Shown here: positions 49,588 to 58,941 of the stretch, piece by piece
How positions within the stretch are numbered: the stretch's first letter is position 1
How the letters are laid out: every line of letters begins with the position of its first letter
Source of the DNA: JAYVYM01 sp046593925
GTDB lineage: Bacteria > Actinomycetota > Actinomycetes > Mycobacteriales > SCTD01
Direction of reading: 5' to 3'
Assembly: GCA_046593925.1 (NCBI GenBank)
Contig: JBKJQN010000097.1
Coordinates: 1-64,000 of the forward strand
Length of the DNA: 64,000 nucleotides
Program-made: the position numbers and the translations under genes
Notes under the pieces: model-generated
What the model was told of the DNA's origin: nothing
Database searches by the model: none
The model's input: only the letters and a program-made list of their open reading frames with translations

Positions 49588-51341
49588 CCGACCGCTCCAG
49601 CCGGTCGGCCCGCACGTACCTCGTCGGCGACAGCCAGCACGGCCTCCTCGACCGCGACCGTACGGCTGGTGCCGGCCCGCCGGTCGCGCAGCTCGACGAG
49701 CCCATCGGCGAGCGACTTGCCGACGACCAGCACGCTGGGTACGCCCAGCAGCTCGGCGTCCTTGAAGGCCACCCCCGGCGAGCCGCCGCGGTCGTCGAGC
49801 AGCACCACGAGGCCCTGCTCTTCCAGCTCGCGGGCCAGCCGCTCGGCAACCTGGCTTTGCTCGCCCTTGCCGACGGCGACGACATGCACATCGGCGGGCG
49901 CGACACCGCGCGGCCACACCAGGCCCTTCTCGTCATGCGACTGCTCAGCGATCGCGGCGACCGCGCGCGACACCCCGACGCCGTACGAGCCCATCGTCAC
50001 GCGCACCGGCTTGCCCTCGCGGCCGAGGACGTCGAGCCCGAAGGCGTCGGCGTACTTACGACCGAGCTGGAAGATGTGGCCGATCTCGATGCCCCGGCCG
50101 ATGGTCAGCGGCGATCCGCAGCGTGGGCACAGGTCGCCGTCGCGCACCTCCACCGCCGGTAGGACGCCGGACGGCTCGAAGTCGCGCCCCAGCACGACGT
50201 TCAGCGCATGCCGGCCGTGCTCGTTGGCGCCGGTGACCCAGGAGGAGCCGCGCACCACGAGCGGGTCGACGACGTACCGCAGCCCGGCCGGCAGGCCGCC
50301 TGAGACTCCCGGGGGCCCGATGTAGCCCTTGACCAGGCCGGGGACGGCGTCGACGTCGGCGGGCAGCACCTCGGCGGGCCCGACGTTGGCCTCGAGGCGC
50401 TTGAGGTCCACCTCGCGGTCGCCGGGCACCCCGACCACCAGCAACTGCGTGCTGCCGTCCGGATGCCGAAGCGTGACGACGACGTTCTTGAGCGTCTGCG
50501 AGGCGTCGATGTCGTGGCCGAGCCCGCGTACGACGTCGACCAGCGTGGCGATGGTCGGGGTGTCGGGGGTGTCGATCACCTGTAGCGGGGGCTGCGCGAA
50601 GGGATCGGTCTCGGCCGGCCCCCGCACCTCGACGGCCTGGGTGTTGGCCGCGTAGTCGCAGGACGTGCACGACACGAAGGTGTCCTCACCGGTCGGCGCC
50701 GGCGCCAGGAACTCCTCCGACGCGCTGCCACCCATCGCCCCGCTGACAGCCGCGACGATGCGGTAGTCCAGGCCGAGCCGCTGGAAGATGCGCTGGTAGG
50801 CGACCCGGTGGGCGTCGTAGGCGATCTGCAGACCCTCGTCCGAGACGTCGAAGGAGTAGCTGTCTTTCATGAGGAACTCGCGGCCGCGCAGCACGCCGGC
50901 GCGAGGCCGGGCCTCGTCGCGGTACTTGGTCTGTACCTGGTAGAGCACCAACGGCAGGTCCTTGTAGGAGCTGCACTGGCTCTTCACCAGTGTCGTGAAC
51001 ATCTCCTCGTGGGTCGGCGCGAGCAGATACTCGTTTCCCCTGCGGTCTTTCAGGCGGAACAGCAGATCGCCGTACTCGGTCCAGCGCCCGGACGTCTCGT
51101 AGTGCTCCCTGGGCAGCAGCGCGGGGAACAGCACCTCCTGAGCTCCGATCCGGTCCATCTCCGCACGGACGACGGCAGCGACCCGGTTGAGCACCTTGAG
51201 CCCCAGCGGCAGCCAGCTGTAGATGCCGGGCGCGACCCGGCGGACGTAGCCGGCCCGCACGAGCAGCCGGTGGCTCGGGACCTCCGCGTCCACCGGGTCC
51301 TCACGCAGGGTCCGCAGGAACAGCGTGGACATCCGGAGCAC
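49584..51341 (-). CDS. proS: Prolyl-tRNA synthetase (bacterial type with editing domain)
   Basis: A 585-residue class II aminoacyl-tRNA synthetase. Class II motifs are in residues 60-210 (RREHYETSGRW-like segment, then RAGVLRGREFLMKDSYSF); the INS editing domain occupies about 225-400 (TLVDVVRGLGHDID); motif 3 and the anticodon-binding domain follow (TMGSYGVGVSR). GTG 51341 has GAGGAG 5-6 bases upstream, better spaced than ATG 51332. Followed by a YbaK-type deacylase through a 4-base overlap. Confidence 0.95.
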   Translation of the reverse strand: MLRMSTLFLRTLREDPVDAEVPSHRLLVRAGYVRRVAPGIYSWLPLGLKVLNRVAAVVRAEMDRIGAQEVLFPALLPREHYETSGRWTEYGDLLFRLKDRRGNEYLLAPTHEEMFTTLVKSQCSSYKDLPLVLYQVQTKYRDEARPRAGVLRGREFLMKDSYSFDVSDEGLQIAYDAHRVAYQRIFQRLGLDYRIVAAVSGAMGGSASEEFLAPAPTGEDTFVSCTSCDYAANTQAVEVRGPAETDPFAQPPLQVIDTPDTPTIATLVDVVRGLGHDIDASQTLKNVVVTLRHPDGSTQLLVVGVPGDREVDLKRLEANVGPAEVLPADVDAVPGLVKGYIGPPGVSGGLPAGLRYVVDPLVVRGSSWVTGANEHGRHALNVVLGRDFEPSGVLPAVEVRDGDLCPRCGSPLTIGRGIEIGHIFQLGRKYADAFGLDVLGREGKPVRVTMGSYGVGVSRAVAAIAEQSHDEKGLVWPRGVAPADVHVVAVGKGEQSQVAERLARELEEQGLVVLLDDRGGSPGVAFKDAELLGVPSVLVVGKSLADGLVELRDRRAGTSRTVAVEEAVLAVADEVRAGRPAGAVG

Positions 51342-51417
51342 GGGCTCTCCTCGGGAGGGGTCGGGCCAGTCGCCGAGCGTAGCGGGCGGCGCACCTGCAT
51401 TCCGTACGCTCGGTGCC

Positions 51418-51915
51418 GTGGCCGACCGATCTGGACCTCCTGACGACGACGGGACGCAGTACGTCGGCGGGCTCCCGCGCGCCGACCTGGTCGAACGGCT
51501 GGTCACACCGCGCTGGTACCACCCGGTGGGCGGCGCGGCGCTGGCGCTGCTGGTCGCGGCGTTCGCCACCCGCAGCCTTGTCGTGGTGGGGCCGGCCGCC
51601 GTGCTGTACCTCGTCACGCTGTTTGTCCTGCCGCGCACCTACCGGCGGGTCGTCGGCGTCTGGGTGGTCGGCGCTCCGCCGGAGGGCGCCCGGCGGATCG
51701 GCAGGTCGCTGGCCCGGACCTGCGCGGCCGCCGTGCTGGTGGGCCTGCTGTCGCTGGCAACCCCCGCACTGCGGCCGCTTGCCCTCATCGCCGCGGTGGT
51801 CGCGTACGCCGCCGTGCAGGTGCTCGGCCAGCGCTTCGACGAGGCACTGCGAGAAGGGCTGCGGCACGACCCCGAGGTCGGCTTCAAGATCGAGGAGCGG
51901 GTCCCGGAGGACTGA
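51418..51915 (+). CDS. Membrane protein of unknown function
   Basis: A 165-residue protein from GTG 51418 with four predicted transmembrane helices in two pairs (about 38-55/56-75 and 100-118/120-140). The loops contain RTYRRVVGVWVVGAPPEGARR. The N-terminal 35 residues are polar. Divergent from proS by 76 bases and followed after 19 bases by the yaaA-like gene. No family recognised. Confidence 0.72.
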   Translation: MADRSGPPDDDGTQYVGGLPRADLVERLVTPRWYHPVGGAALALLVAAFATRSLVVVGPAAVLYLVTLFVLPRTYRRVVGVWVVGAPPEGARRIGRSLARTCAAAVLVGLLSLATPALRPLALIAAVVAYAAVQVLGQRFDEALREGLRHDPEVGFKIEERVPED

Positions 51916-51934
51916 CCCGCTAGCGTCGCCGCCC

Positions 51935-52681
51935 GTGCTGGTGCTGCTCCCGCCGTCGGAGGGCAAGGCGGCCGGTGGCACGGGCCCGCCGCTCGACGTC
52001 GCCACCCTGTCGCGCCCCGCCCTCACGTCGGTCCGGGCCCGGCTCGTGGAGGCCCTCGTGACCGCCGCTACGTCGGATCCCACCAGGCTGCGGGCTGCCC
52101 TAGCTTGCTCGCCTTCGCAGGTGGCGGACGACGCGGCCCTGCTCAGCTCGCCGACGCTGCCCGCCCTCGCCCGCTACACCGGCGTCGTCTACGACAACCT
52201 GGGCTGGGCGACGCTGACCGGGCCGGCGCGGCGGCGGGCGGACGCCTCGTTGCTGGTGACCAGCGCACTGTTCGGGCTGCTGTCGCCACGCGACCGGGTG
52301 CCGGCCTACCGGCTGTCGGCAGCGACGTCGCTCCCCGGCGTCGGCCCGCTCGCCGCGCTGTGGCGGCCGGTCCTCGAACCCGAGCTGGCCACTGCCCGGG
52401 GGCTCGTCGTCGACCTGCGCTCGGGGGCGTACGCCGCCCTTGCCCGGGTCCCGTCGGCGGTGCAGGTGCGGGTGCTGCGGGACTCCGGTGGTCGCCGGAC
52501 GACAGTCAGCCACGACAACAAGTGGACCAAAGGCCGGCTGGCCCGGGCGCTGTGCGAGTACGGGGCACGGACGGCCCGTGAGGTTGCCGAGGTTGCCCGT
52601 GAGCTCTGCGACGACGTCGAGCTCGACGGCCTGCGGGTCGACCTGTTGCTGCACGGGCTGGCGAGCGCCCGCGGCGGCTGA
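51935..52681 (+). CDS. yaaA: YaaA (DUF328) family peroxide-stress protein
   Basis: A 248-residue protein. LVLLPPSEGKA at the N-terminus, TGVVYDNLGWATL in the middle and SHDNKWTKGRLARAL are the classic YaaA motifs (PPSEGK and the late K-x-x-RG-x-x-A pattern). In E. coli YaaA lowers free iron under peroxide stress and has a DNA-binding fold; the actinobacterial role is untested. GTG 51935 is the residue at which family similarity begins. Confidence 0.88.
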   Translation: MLVLLPPSEGKAAGGTGPPLDVATLSRPALTSVRARLVEALVTAATSDPTRLRAALACSPSQVADDAALLSSPTLPALARYTGVVYDNLGWATLTGPARRRADASLLVTSALFGLLSPRDRVPAYRLSAATSLPGVGPLAALWRPVLEPELATARGLVVDLRSGAYAALARVPSAVQVRVLRDSGGRRTTVSHDNKWTKGRLARALCEYGARTAREVAEVARELCDDVELDGLRVDLLLHGLASARGG

Positions 52682-52767
52682 ACAGCTGCCGGCTGGCGCT
52701 CGTGAACAGGCTCCGGCTGGCTTGTGGCAGTTGTCCCCCGTCCCCGGCTGTCCCCCGTCACCGGCGC

Positions 52768-54288
52768 TCATCCATGTGGTCCGTCGGTCCAGCCGCCCGA
52801 ATTGAGGTAGCGGCCGTCGCGTAGCCGGATGGTCTTACCGCCTTCGTGCAGGTCGTGGTGGGTGTGGTCGCAACACGGGATGCTGTCGAGGTAGCTGGTG
52901 GTCCCGGTGCTGGCCCAGCTGTTCGGGTGGTGCGGGATCAGGGGGGTGCCTGGTGGGCTGGGGCAGCCGGCGCCGGCGCACCGGCCGCCCCATTGCACGT
53001 ACAGGGCTTGTCGTTCGTGGGCTTTCAGCGTGCGCTGGCTGTGGCTGGTCTCGATGACCCGCCGCCCCAGGCTCAGCACCAGGCGGGTGAGCTGGCTGTC
53101 GCACAGCCACCGGCGGACCAGCGGGCCCGGGATCGACGCCCCGGACGCCCCGACCGCGACCGCCGCGCCGGGCTCATCGTCGAGGGTGGCGAGCGGCACG
53201 GTGATGAGCAGGTGCGGGACGGCTTTGCCGCGCGTCCCGAGCGCCCCGGAGTCCAGCAGCGCCGGCGCCCGATGGCGAGCGCGTCGTGGTCCCGCTGGAC
53301 CTTCGACCGCGGTGCCCGCGGCTGCTCGTCGGGGACAGCCTGACCGGCCGGGTCGCCGGCCGGGTCGCCGGCCCGTTCCTGCCGGGTCGCCTGCCCGTCC
53401 GATGCGGTCGAGGTCGGCGTTGTCGTGGCGGCGGCGAGTGGCCCAGGCGGCGGTGTCGACGGGGTTGTCCGGGTCGGTGGCCCGGGCCGCGGCCAGGACG
53501 GTGAACAGCAGCTCCCCGCATTCGGCGTCGAGGTGTCCGCGGCTGACGGTCCAGCCCGACCCGTCGTAGCTGCGGATCATCTTGAAGGCCCGTTGCTGAT
53601 GGGCGGACTCGCACCGGTCGACCAGCTGCTGCGGGAGCAGCGCGTCGGTCAGCCGTTCCAGGACCTGGTCGAGCTGGCCGGGTTCGAGGCGTTCCGCCAA
53701 CTCGAGCATGGCGAGCTCGAGCCGGCCGACCTGCGGCAGCGGCCGGTCGGCGATCGAGGTCAGCCGGGCGATGAGCTCGGCCAGCTGCGGGTCGTCTGGG
53801 GCGTAGCCGCCGCGGGCCTCGGCCAGCATCGCCAGCACCCCGCTGGTGATCACGTTACGGACGGCCAGCTCGGCGGATGGGCCGTCGATCAGAGCGTCCG
53901 GCCGGTCGGTGTGCCGGCGGAGCCTGTCCAGGGCGGTCGCGACCTTCCCGGCCGACGGCAACGCCAACCGGCCGTCCGCGACCGCCGCCGCTAGCGCCGG
54001 CAGCCGGTCGAGCTTTTTCGCCAGCGCCACAAAGGACGCCGGCAGCCCGACCTGCTGGGCGGCCACCCAGCACGACGTCGACGGGCTCCCGGCCAGGGTG
54101 TGCAGACCGCGGGTGTGCACATCGGCGACCCTGGCCAGCGACACCGCCGTCAGCTTCTCCAGCTCGGCCAGCACCACCGCCGCCTCAACCAGCGCCTGCC
54201 CGCCGGGCAGCTGCACCGGGCACTGGGCGCGGACCGCCGCGACCCCGGCGACCAGCAGCTGCAGCGGACCGGACAGCACCACCGCCAT
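52768..54288 (-). CDS. DUF222/HNH endonuclease family protein with internal frame excursion
   Basis: A 506-residue open frame from ATG 54288. Residues 10-290 are the helical DUF222 domain; the C-terminal HNH motif is HHPNSW ... DSIPCCDHTHHDLHEGG. From about 53400 to 53270 the open frame reads as Arg/Pro/Gly-rich nonsense, while the frame one base over reads a family-like QATRQERAG ... QRDHDALAIG before joining ALLDSGALG. Two compensating indels thus leave the gene open but with about 40 replaced residues. The function of the family is unknown; activity of this copy is doubtful. Confidence 0.75.
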   Translation of the reverse strand: MAVVLSGPLQLLVAGVAAVRAQCPVQLPGGQALVEAAVVLAELEKLTAVSLARVADVHTRGLHTLAGSPSTSCWVAAQQVGLPASFVALAKKLDRLPALAAAVADGRLALPSAGKVATALDRLRRHTDRPDALIDGPSAELAVRNVITSGVLAMLAEARGGYAPDDPQLAELIARLTSIADRPLPQVGRLELAMLELAERLEPGQLDQVLERLTDALLPQQLVDRCESAHQQRAFKMIRSYDGSGWTVSRGHLDAECGELLFTVLAAARATDPDNPVDTAAWATRRRHDNADLDRIGRAGDPAGTGRRPGRRPGRSGCPRRAAAGTAVEGPAGPRRARHRAPALLDSGALGTRGKAVPHLLITVPLATLDDEPGAAVAVGASGASIPGPLVRRWLCDSQLTRLVLSLGRRVIETSHSQRTLKAHERQALYVQWGGRCAGAGCPSPPGTPLIPHHPNSWASTGTTSYLDSIPCCDHTHHDLHEGGKTIRLRDGRYLNSGGWTDGPHG

Positions 54289-54425
54289 ACCCGTCCACCT
54301 CCCCCACCTATATCGATCGCGTGTTCGAACAGTAGCGGTTTGGGAGGCGAAAACAAGCCCGTACGGGCTGCTCAAGGAGGAGATCAGACCTGTGGACAAC
54401 GCAAGAGAGATGTCGGAAACAGATG

Positions 54426-55120
54426 CTAGGGCGTGTCTACTAGTGGGCTGCGGAGCCACATGATGATGCTGCGCAGGATCGCGGCGCCTGGGAAGCTGAC
54501 AGGTCGTAGCGGGTGGCCAGGCCACGCCACTGCTTCACGCTCTCGTAGCAGCGCTCGACGACGTTGCGGCCCTTGCAGAGCTGTGTGTCGTCGCTGAACG
54601 GCCGGCCACCGGCCGAACCGCGGTTCGACCGGTGGTGCTGCCGGTTTGGCGCTCCGGGATCACCGCTTGGGTACACCGGCTGCGGAGCAACGCGGTGGCC
54701 GCGGCTGGCGTAGGCCGTCTCGGCCAGCGGCGCATCAGGGCGGGTCCGCGCCCGTCCCGGGCCGCAGCGAGGGACCCGGAGCCGAGCGTCATCACCGGCA
54801 GCCTCGGCCTGTTGCCGCCCTGGCTGGGTCCGGCCGTAATGACCAGCGGGCGGCCGTTGCTGTCCACCAGCGTGGTCGTCAGACGACTAGCAGGCCGTGC
54901 CGCAGCGCCACCACAGCGGCATCGTCACCGGCCACGGAGCTGTCGACCACGGCGGCAAGCACGGCCCGTGTCCGCCGCAGGGGTTGGAGGTCGTTGCCAA
55001 GTACCCGCTAAAGCAGCGACGGCCGTCCGGCCAACAGCGACAGGCAGCCCCACACACCCGACTGGCACCAGTGGTGGTCGAAGGTGCGCGAGGTCACGGA
55101 GCTGTCGGCGCCGATCGCAC
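54426..55120 (-). pseudogene. Decayed IS5-family transposase
   Basis: Spread over three minus-strand frames are pieces of an IS5-type DDE transposase: SGVWGCLSLLAG (around 55090), LVDSNGRPLVITAGP (54860), RPDAPLAETAYASRGHRV (54720), then GSAGGRPFSD, KGRNVVERCYESVKQWRGLATRYD (54600-54500) and the final AAILRSIIMWLRSPLVDTP ending at TAG 54426-54428. At least three frame changes separate them. The base run AGGGCGTGTCTACTAGTGGG at the right edge resembles an IS5 end, but no matching left terminal repeat was found. No active element remains. Confidence 0.72.
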
Positions 55121-55193
55121 GGTTGCGCTGACGGCCCTGGCCGCACCGGCATCCGCAGCTGTCAGGCCCCGCCGCCGTGAGACCCAGCCTCCG

Positions 55194-56750
55194 TCAGACC
55201 TTGTTCGGGTACAGCGAGTACGTCGGGAAGTTGCCGTAGACCATGCCGTCGCCCTCGGTGACGGCCTGCACGAGCAGGTCGCCGCCGACGAAGGCGCCCT
55301 TCCACGACGCCCCCTTGCCGCCGAAGACCTCCTCGCGGTCGCCGCGGCTGCGTGGCTTGTTGATCCCGACCTTGAAAGCCTGCAGCTGCTCGCCGATGCG
55401 GGCGCCGAAGTCCAGGTCGTCGGTGGCGACGGAACCGACCAGCGCGCCGTTGCTGGCGTTCATGGCCGCGAGCAGTTCGTCCTCGGTGTCGACGAGCACG
55501 ATCGAGTCCAGCGGCCCGAACGGCTCGGAGTGCCGAAGCGCCCAGCTCGGCGGCGGCTCGAGGACGCAGCCCGGCGCGACGTACGCATCGGTGTCCTGAC
55601 CGGGCAGGAAGCGGCCGTCGGACAGCGACCCGGCGTACAGCGGGATGCCGCCGCCGCTCACGGCCGAGGACCAGTGCTCACGCAGCTCGGCAGCCTTACC
55701 GGCCGAGATCACCGGGCCGAACTGCAGGTCCGGCAGGTCGTCATCAGGGTTCTCGACCGCCAGCGGGTGCCCGAAGGCCAGGCCGCGCACGACCGGCAGG
55801 TACATCTCCAGGAACTGCGGGAACAGCCCGCGCTGGACGACGTAGCGCGGATAGGCGGTGCAGCGCTGCTTGGCGTACTCGAAGCCCTTGCGGAGGTGGG
55901 CAGCGAGGTCGTCCCAGCCGCTGTAGTCCCAGATGCCCCAGGTGTTGAGGCCCTCCTGCTCCAGCAGGTGCCGCTTGCCGGTGTCAGCCAGCGTCGTGGC
56001 GGCCTTGCGGCCGTTGGTCCGCCCACCGACGAAGGCCAGCGCCCCGATCTCCGGGCTGCTGATCAGCGCGTCGCCGAGCTGCGAACCCACCCCCGACAGC
56101 AGCGTGACGGGCAGGCCGGCGCGCTTCATGATCGCGTGCGCGAGCGTCAAGGTGTGGAAGCCGCCCTGCGACGGGGTCTTGGCCACGACGCCGTTGCCGG
56201 CCAGGCACTGCACCAGCTCGGCGTGCACCTGCACGCTCATCGGATAGTTCCAGGACGCGATGTTGCTGACCGGGCCGGGGAGTGCGCGACGCCCCTGCAG
56301 CTGCCGCTCGATCTCGCCGAGGTACCAGTCGACCCCGTCGAGCGCCCGGTCGACGTCGGCGCAGGCCAGCTTCCACGGCTTGCCGATCTCCCAGACCAGC
56401 AGCAGGGCGAGGGTGTCGCGGTGCTCCCGCATGCCGGCGACGGCCTCGGCGACACGGCGCTTGCGCTCATCGAGGTCGACCCGCTGCCAGGTGTCGTGCT
56501 CGCGCTTGGCGGCGTGCACGGCCTCGACGGCCTCGTCGTGGTTGATACGGGGCGGACCCTGGATCGTTGAGCCGTCGACCGGCGAGGTGTGCGGGCCGGG
56601 GTCACCGATCGCCTTCCACTCGCCGCCGGCGAGGTTGGCGATCCGGTCGGCGTCGAACGCCTCAGGCGCGGCTGCGCGCGCGCGCGCGTAGACCTCGTTC
56701 CAGGACGTACCGGGCTTGAGCTGCAGGACCACGCGGACTCCCTCTGTCAT
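55194..56750 (-). CDS. Aldehyde dehydrogenase family protein
   Basis: A 518-residue ALDH-fold oxidoreductase of an actinobacterial group with an unusually long N-terminal region (LKPGTSWNEVY). Catalytic Cys297 lies in KQRCTAYPR and the Glu in LLEQEGLN (264/266); SNIASWNYPMSV replaces the usual IxPWN segment and FVGGRTNG the TGS turn, so substrate use may differ from classical ALDHs. ATG 56750. Its 3' side borders the transposase scar and its 5' side the GNAT gene. Substrate not predictable. Confidence 0.83.
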   Translation of the reverse strand: MTEGVRVVLQLKPGTSWNEVYARARAAAPEAFDADRIANLAGGEWKAIGDPGPHTSPVDGSTIQGPPRINHDEAVEAVHAAKREHDTWQRVDLDERKRRVAEAVAGMREHRDTLALLLVWEIGKPWKLACADVDRALDGVDWYLGEIERQLQGRRALPGPVSNIASWNYPMSVQVHAELVQCLAGNGVVAKTPSQGGFHTLTLAHAIMKRAGLPVTLLSGVGSQLGDALISSPEIGALAFVGGRTNGRKAATTLADTGKRHLLEQEGLNTWGIWDYSGWDDLAAHLRKGFEYAKQRCTAYPRYVVQRGLFPQFLEMYLPVVRGLAFGHPLAVENPDDDLPDLQFGPVISAGKAAELREHWSSAVSGGGIPLYAGSLSDGRFLPGQDTDAYVAPGCVLEPPPSWALRHSEPFGPLDSIVLVDTEDELLAAMNASNGALVGSVATDDLDFGARIGEQLQAFKVGINKPRSRGDREEVFGGKGASWKGAFVGGDLLVQAVTEGDGMVYGNFPTYSLYPNKV

Positions 56751-56874
56751 GCCGGGGTGTGCACCACACCGCGATGCGCTGTGACCGGCGTCGCCCGGCG
56801 GCGGCCGCCTTGTTGCGTTGTACGGACCGGGTCGCACACTTTCCCACGAGGAGCCGCAGCCACCCGCACGAGGC

Positions 56875-57720
56875 TCAGAACAGGACGCTGGCGAAGGTCC
56901 CGACCAGGCCGAAACCGACCTTCTCGTACGCCCGCCGGGCGCCGGTGTTGAAGTCGTTGACGTACAAGCTGACCACCGGCGAGATCCGCGCGCGGGCCAA
57001 CTCCACGACGGCGGCGGTGCCGGCGGTTCCGTGACCGCGGCCGCGCAGCGCCGGGTCGACCCACACGCCCTGCACCTGACACGCCGCCGGGGTGGCCGCC
57101 CCGACCTCAGCCTTGAACAGCACCCGGCCGTCCTCGAACCGGGCGTACGCCCTGCCCTGGGCGACGAGCTCCTCGACCCTCGCGCGGTACAGCGCGCCGC
57201 CGCCGCCGGCGAGCGGGCTGACACCGACCTCCTCGGTGAACATCGCGACGCAGGCCGGCAGGAGCGCGTCGACCTCGGAGCGGCGCACCGCGCGGACGGC
57301 CGGATCGGCAGCGACCGACGGCGGCCCGGAGATCGCCAGCAGCGGCTGGCGGGCACGCACCTCGCGGGCCGGCCCCCACGTCGACCGCAGGAGCTGCCAC
57401 AACAGCCCTACCGCCTCGGCCTCCCCCACCACGGACGAGCAGCGCCGTCCCTGCCTGCGGGCGCGGTCCCCGAACGCTCGGACTGCCTCCGGCCCGGCCT
57501 GCACGGGCACCAGGTTGGCCCCGGCGTAGCAGAGCGCCTCGAGCCGCCCGCGCTCACCGAAACCCCAGACCTCGGCGCCGAGCCGCCAGCTGTCGACACC
57601 GCCCGCCAGCAGCCGTGAGGCGACGAAGACGTCCGAGACCGGGTCGACCTCGAGCAGAGCGAGTGCCTCTGGCAGGTCGCGACCGTCGAGGACCCGCGTC
57701 GACGAGGTCCTCAGCACCAC
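56875..57720 (-). CDS. GNAT acetyltransferase with N-terminal DUF4081-like domain
   Basis: A 281-residue protein. Residues 1-130 form a DUF4081-like domain (ALALLEVDPVSDVFVASRLL); residues 140-281 are a GNAT domain with VQGVWVDPALRGRGHGTAG (acetyl-CoA loop) and YVNDFNTGARRAYEKVGF. It is the gene normally found directly after ispG in actinobacteria. GTG 57720 is followed by a second GTG. Substrate unknown. Confidence 0.88.
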   Translation of the reverse strand: MVLRTSSTRVLDGRDLPEALALLEVDPVSDVFVASRLLAGGVDSWRLGAEVWGFGERGRLEALCYAGANLVPVQAGPEAVRAFGDRARRQGRRCSSVVGEAEAVGLLWQLLRSTWGPAREVRARQPLLAISGPPSVAADPAVRAVRRSEVDALLPACVAMFTEEVGVSPLAGGGGALYRARVEELVAQGRAYARFEDGRVLFKAEVGAATPAACQVQGVWVDPALRGRGHGTAGTAAVVELARARISPVVSLYVNDFNTGARRAYEKVGFGLVGTFASVLF

Positions 57721-57789
57721 ACGAGCCTAGACGTGGACCGGCGACCGCGACGCCGAAGCCTGCGCAACGCACCGGCCCGCCTGGGCGAC

Positions 57790-58941
57790 TCAGGAAACGG
57801 CGACAGCCGCCTGGCCCGACGGTCCGTCGTAGGCCTCGGCGAGCCGCAGCGCCTCCTCCACCAGCGTCTCGACGATCTGCGACTCGGGGACGGTCTTGAT
57901 GACCTCACCCCTGACGAAGATCTGGCCCTTGCCGTTGCCGGAGGCGACCCCGAGGTCGGCCTCGCGGGCTTCCCCCGGGCCGTTGACGACGCAGCCCATC
58001 ACGGCGACCCGCAGCGGCACGGTCAGGCCCTCGAGCCCGGCCGTTACCTGCTCGGCGAGGGTGTAGACGTCGACCTGCGCACGGCCGCACGACGGGCACG
58101 ACACGATCTCAAGGCCGCGTTGCTTGAGGTTGAGCGACTCCAGAATCGCCAGGCCCACCTTGACTTCCTCGACGGGCGGCGCGGACAGCGAGACCCGGAT
58201 CGTGTCGCCGATGCCCTCGGCCAGCAGCGCGCCGAATGCGACCGCCGACTTGATGGTGCCCTGGAAGGCCGGACCGGCCTCCGTGACGCCCAGGTGCAGC
58301 GGGTAGTCGCAGGCCCGCGACAGCTGGCGGTAGGCCTCGACCATGACGACCGGGTCGTTGTGCTTGACCGAGATCTTGATGTCACGGAAGTCGTGCTCCT
58401 CGAACAGCGAGCACTCCCAGAGCGCGGATTCCACCAGCGCCTCTGGCGTCGCCTTCCCGTACTTGGCCATGATCCGCTTGTCCAGGCTTCCGGCGTTGAC
58501 ACCGATCCGGATGGGGGTGCCGGTCTCGCGGGCCGCCCGGGCCACCTCGCCGACCTTGCCGTCGAACTCGCGGATGTTGCCCGGGTTGACCCGGACAGCC
58601 GCGCAGCCGGCGTCGATGGCCTTGAAGATGTACTTGCTCTGGAAGTGGATGTCGGCGATCACCGGCAGCTGGCTGTGCCGGACGATCGCGGCGAGCGCGT
58701 CGGCATCCACCGGGTCAGGTACGGCGACCCGCACGATCTGGCAGCCGGTGGCGGTCAGCTCGGCGATCTGCTGGAGCGTGGCGTCGACATTGGCGGTCAC
58801 CGTGGTGGTCATCGACTGGACGCTGATCGGCGCGCCACCGCCGACGAGCACCCCGCCGACGTCGATCTGCCGGGTCGCCCGGCGGGGGCTGAGCACGGGT
58901 GGCGGCAGCGCAGGCATGCCGAGGCTCACGGGGACGGTCAC
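57790..58941 (-). CDS. ispG: 4-hydroxy-3-methylbut-2-enyl diphosphate synthase (GcpE)
   Basis: A 383-residue iron-sulfur enzyme of the non-mevalonate isoprenoid pathway. The [4Fe-4S] ligands are Cys282 and Cys285 (SCPSCGR) and Cys317 (MGCVVNGPGEA), with Glu324 as the fourth. The N-terminal TIM barrel has SVQSMTTTVT and VRVNPGNI. GTG 58941 overlaps the rseP TGA by four bases, and dxr of the same pathway lies two genes upstream. Confidence 0.95.
   Translation of the reverse strand: MTVPVSLGMPALPPPVLSPRRATRQIDVGGVLVGGGAPISVQSMTTTVTANVDATLQQIAELTATGCQIVRVAVPDPVDADALAAIVRHSQLPVIADIHFQSKYIFKAIDAGCAAVRVNPGNIREFDGKVGEVARAARETGTPIRIGVNAGSLDKRIMAKYGKATPEALVESALWECSLFEEHDFRDIKISVKHNDPVVMVEAYRQLSRACDYPLHLGVTEAGPAFQGTIKSAVAFGALLAEGIGDTIRVSLSAPPVEEVKVGLAILESLNLKQRGLEIVSCPSCGRAQVDVYTLAEQVTAGLEGLTVPLRVAVMGCVVNGPGEAREADLGVASGNGKGQIFVRGEVIKTVPESQIVETLVEEALRLAEAYDGPSGQAAVAVS

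Noticed and set aside
54897..56570. Plus-strand open frame of over 550 codons
   Set aside because: Antisense of the aldehyde dehydrogenase gene and transposase scar; no family or start signal.
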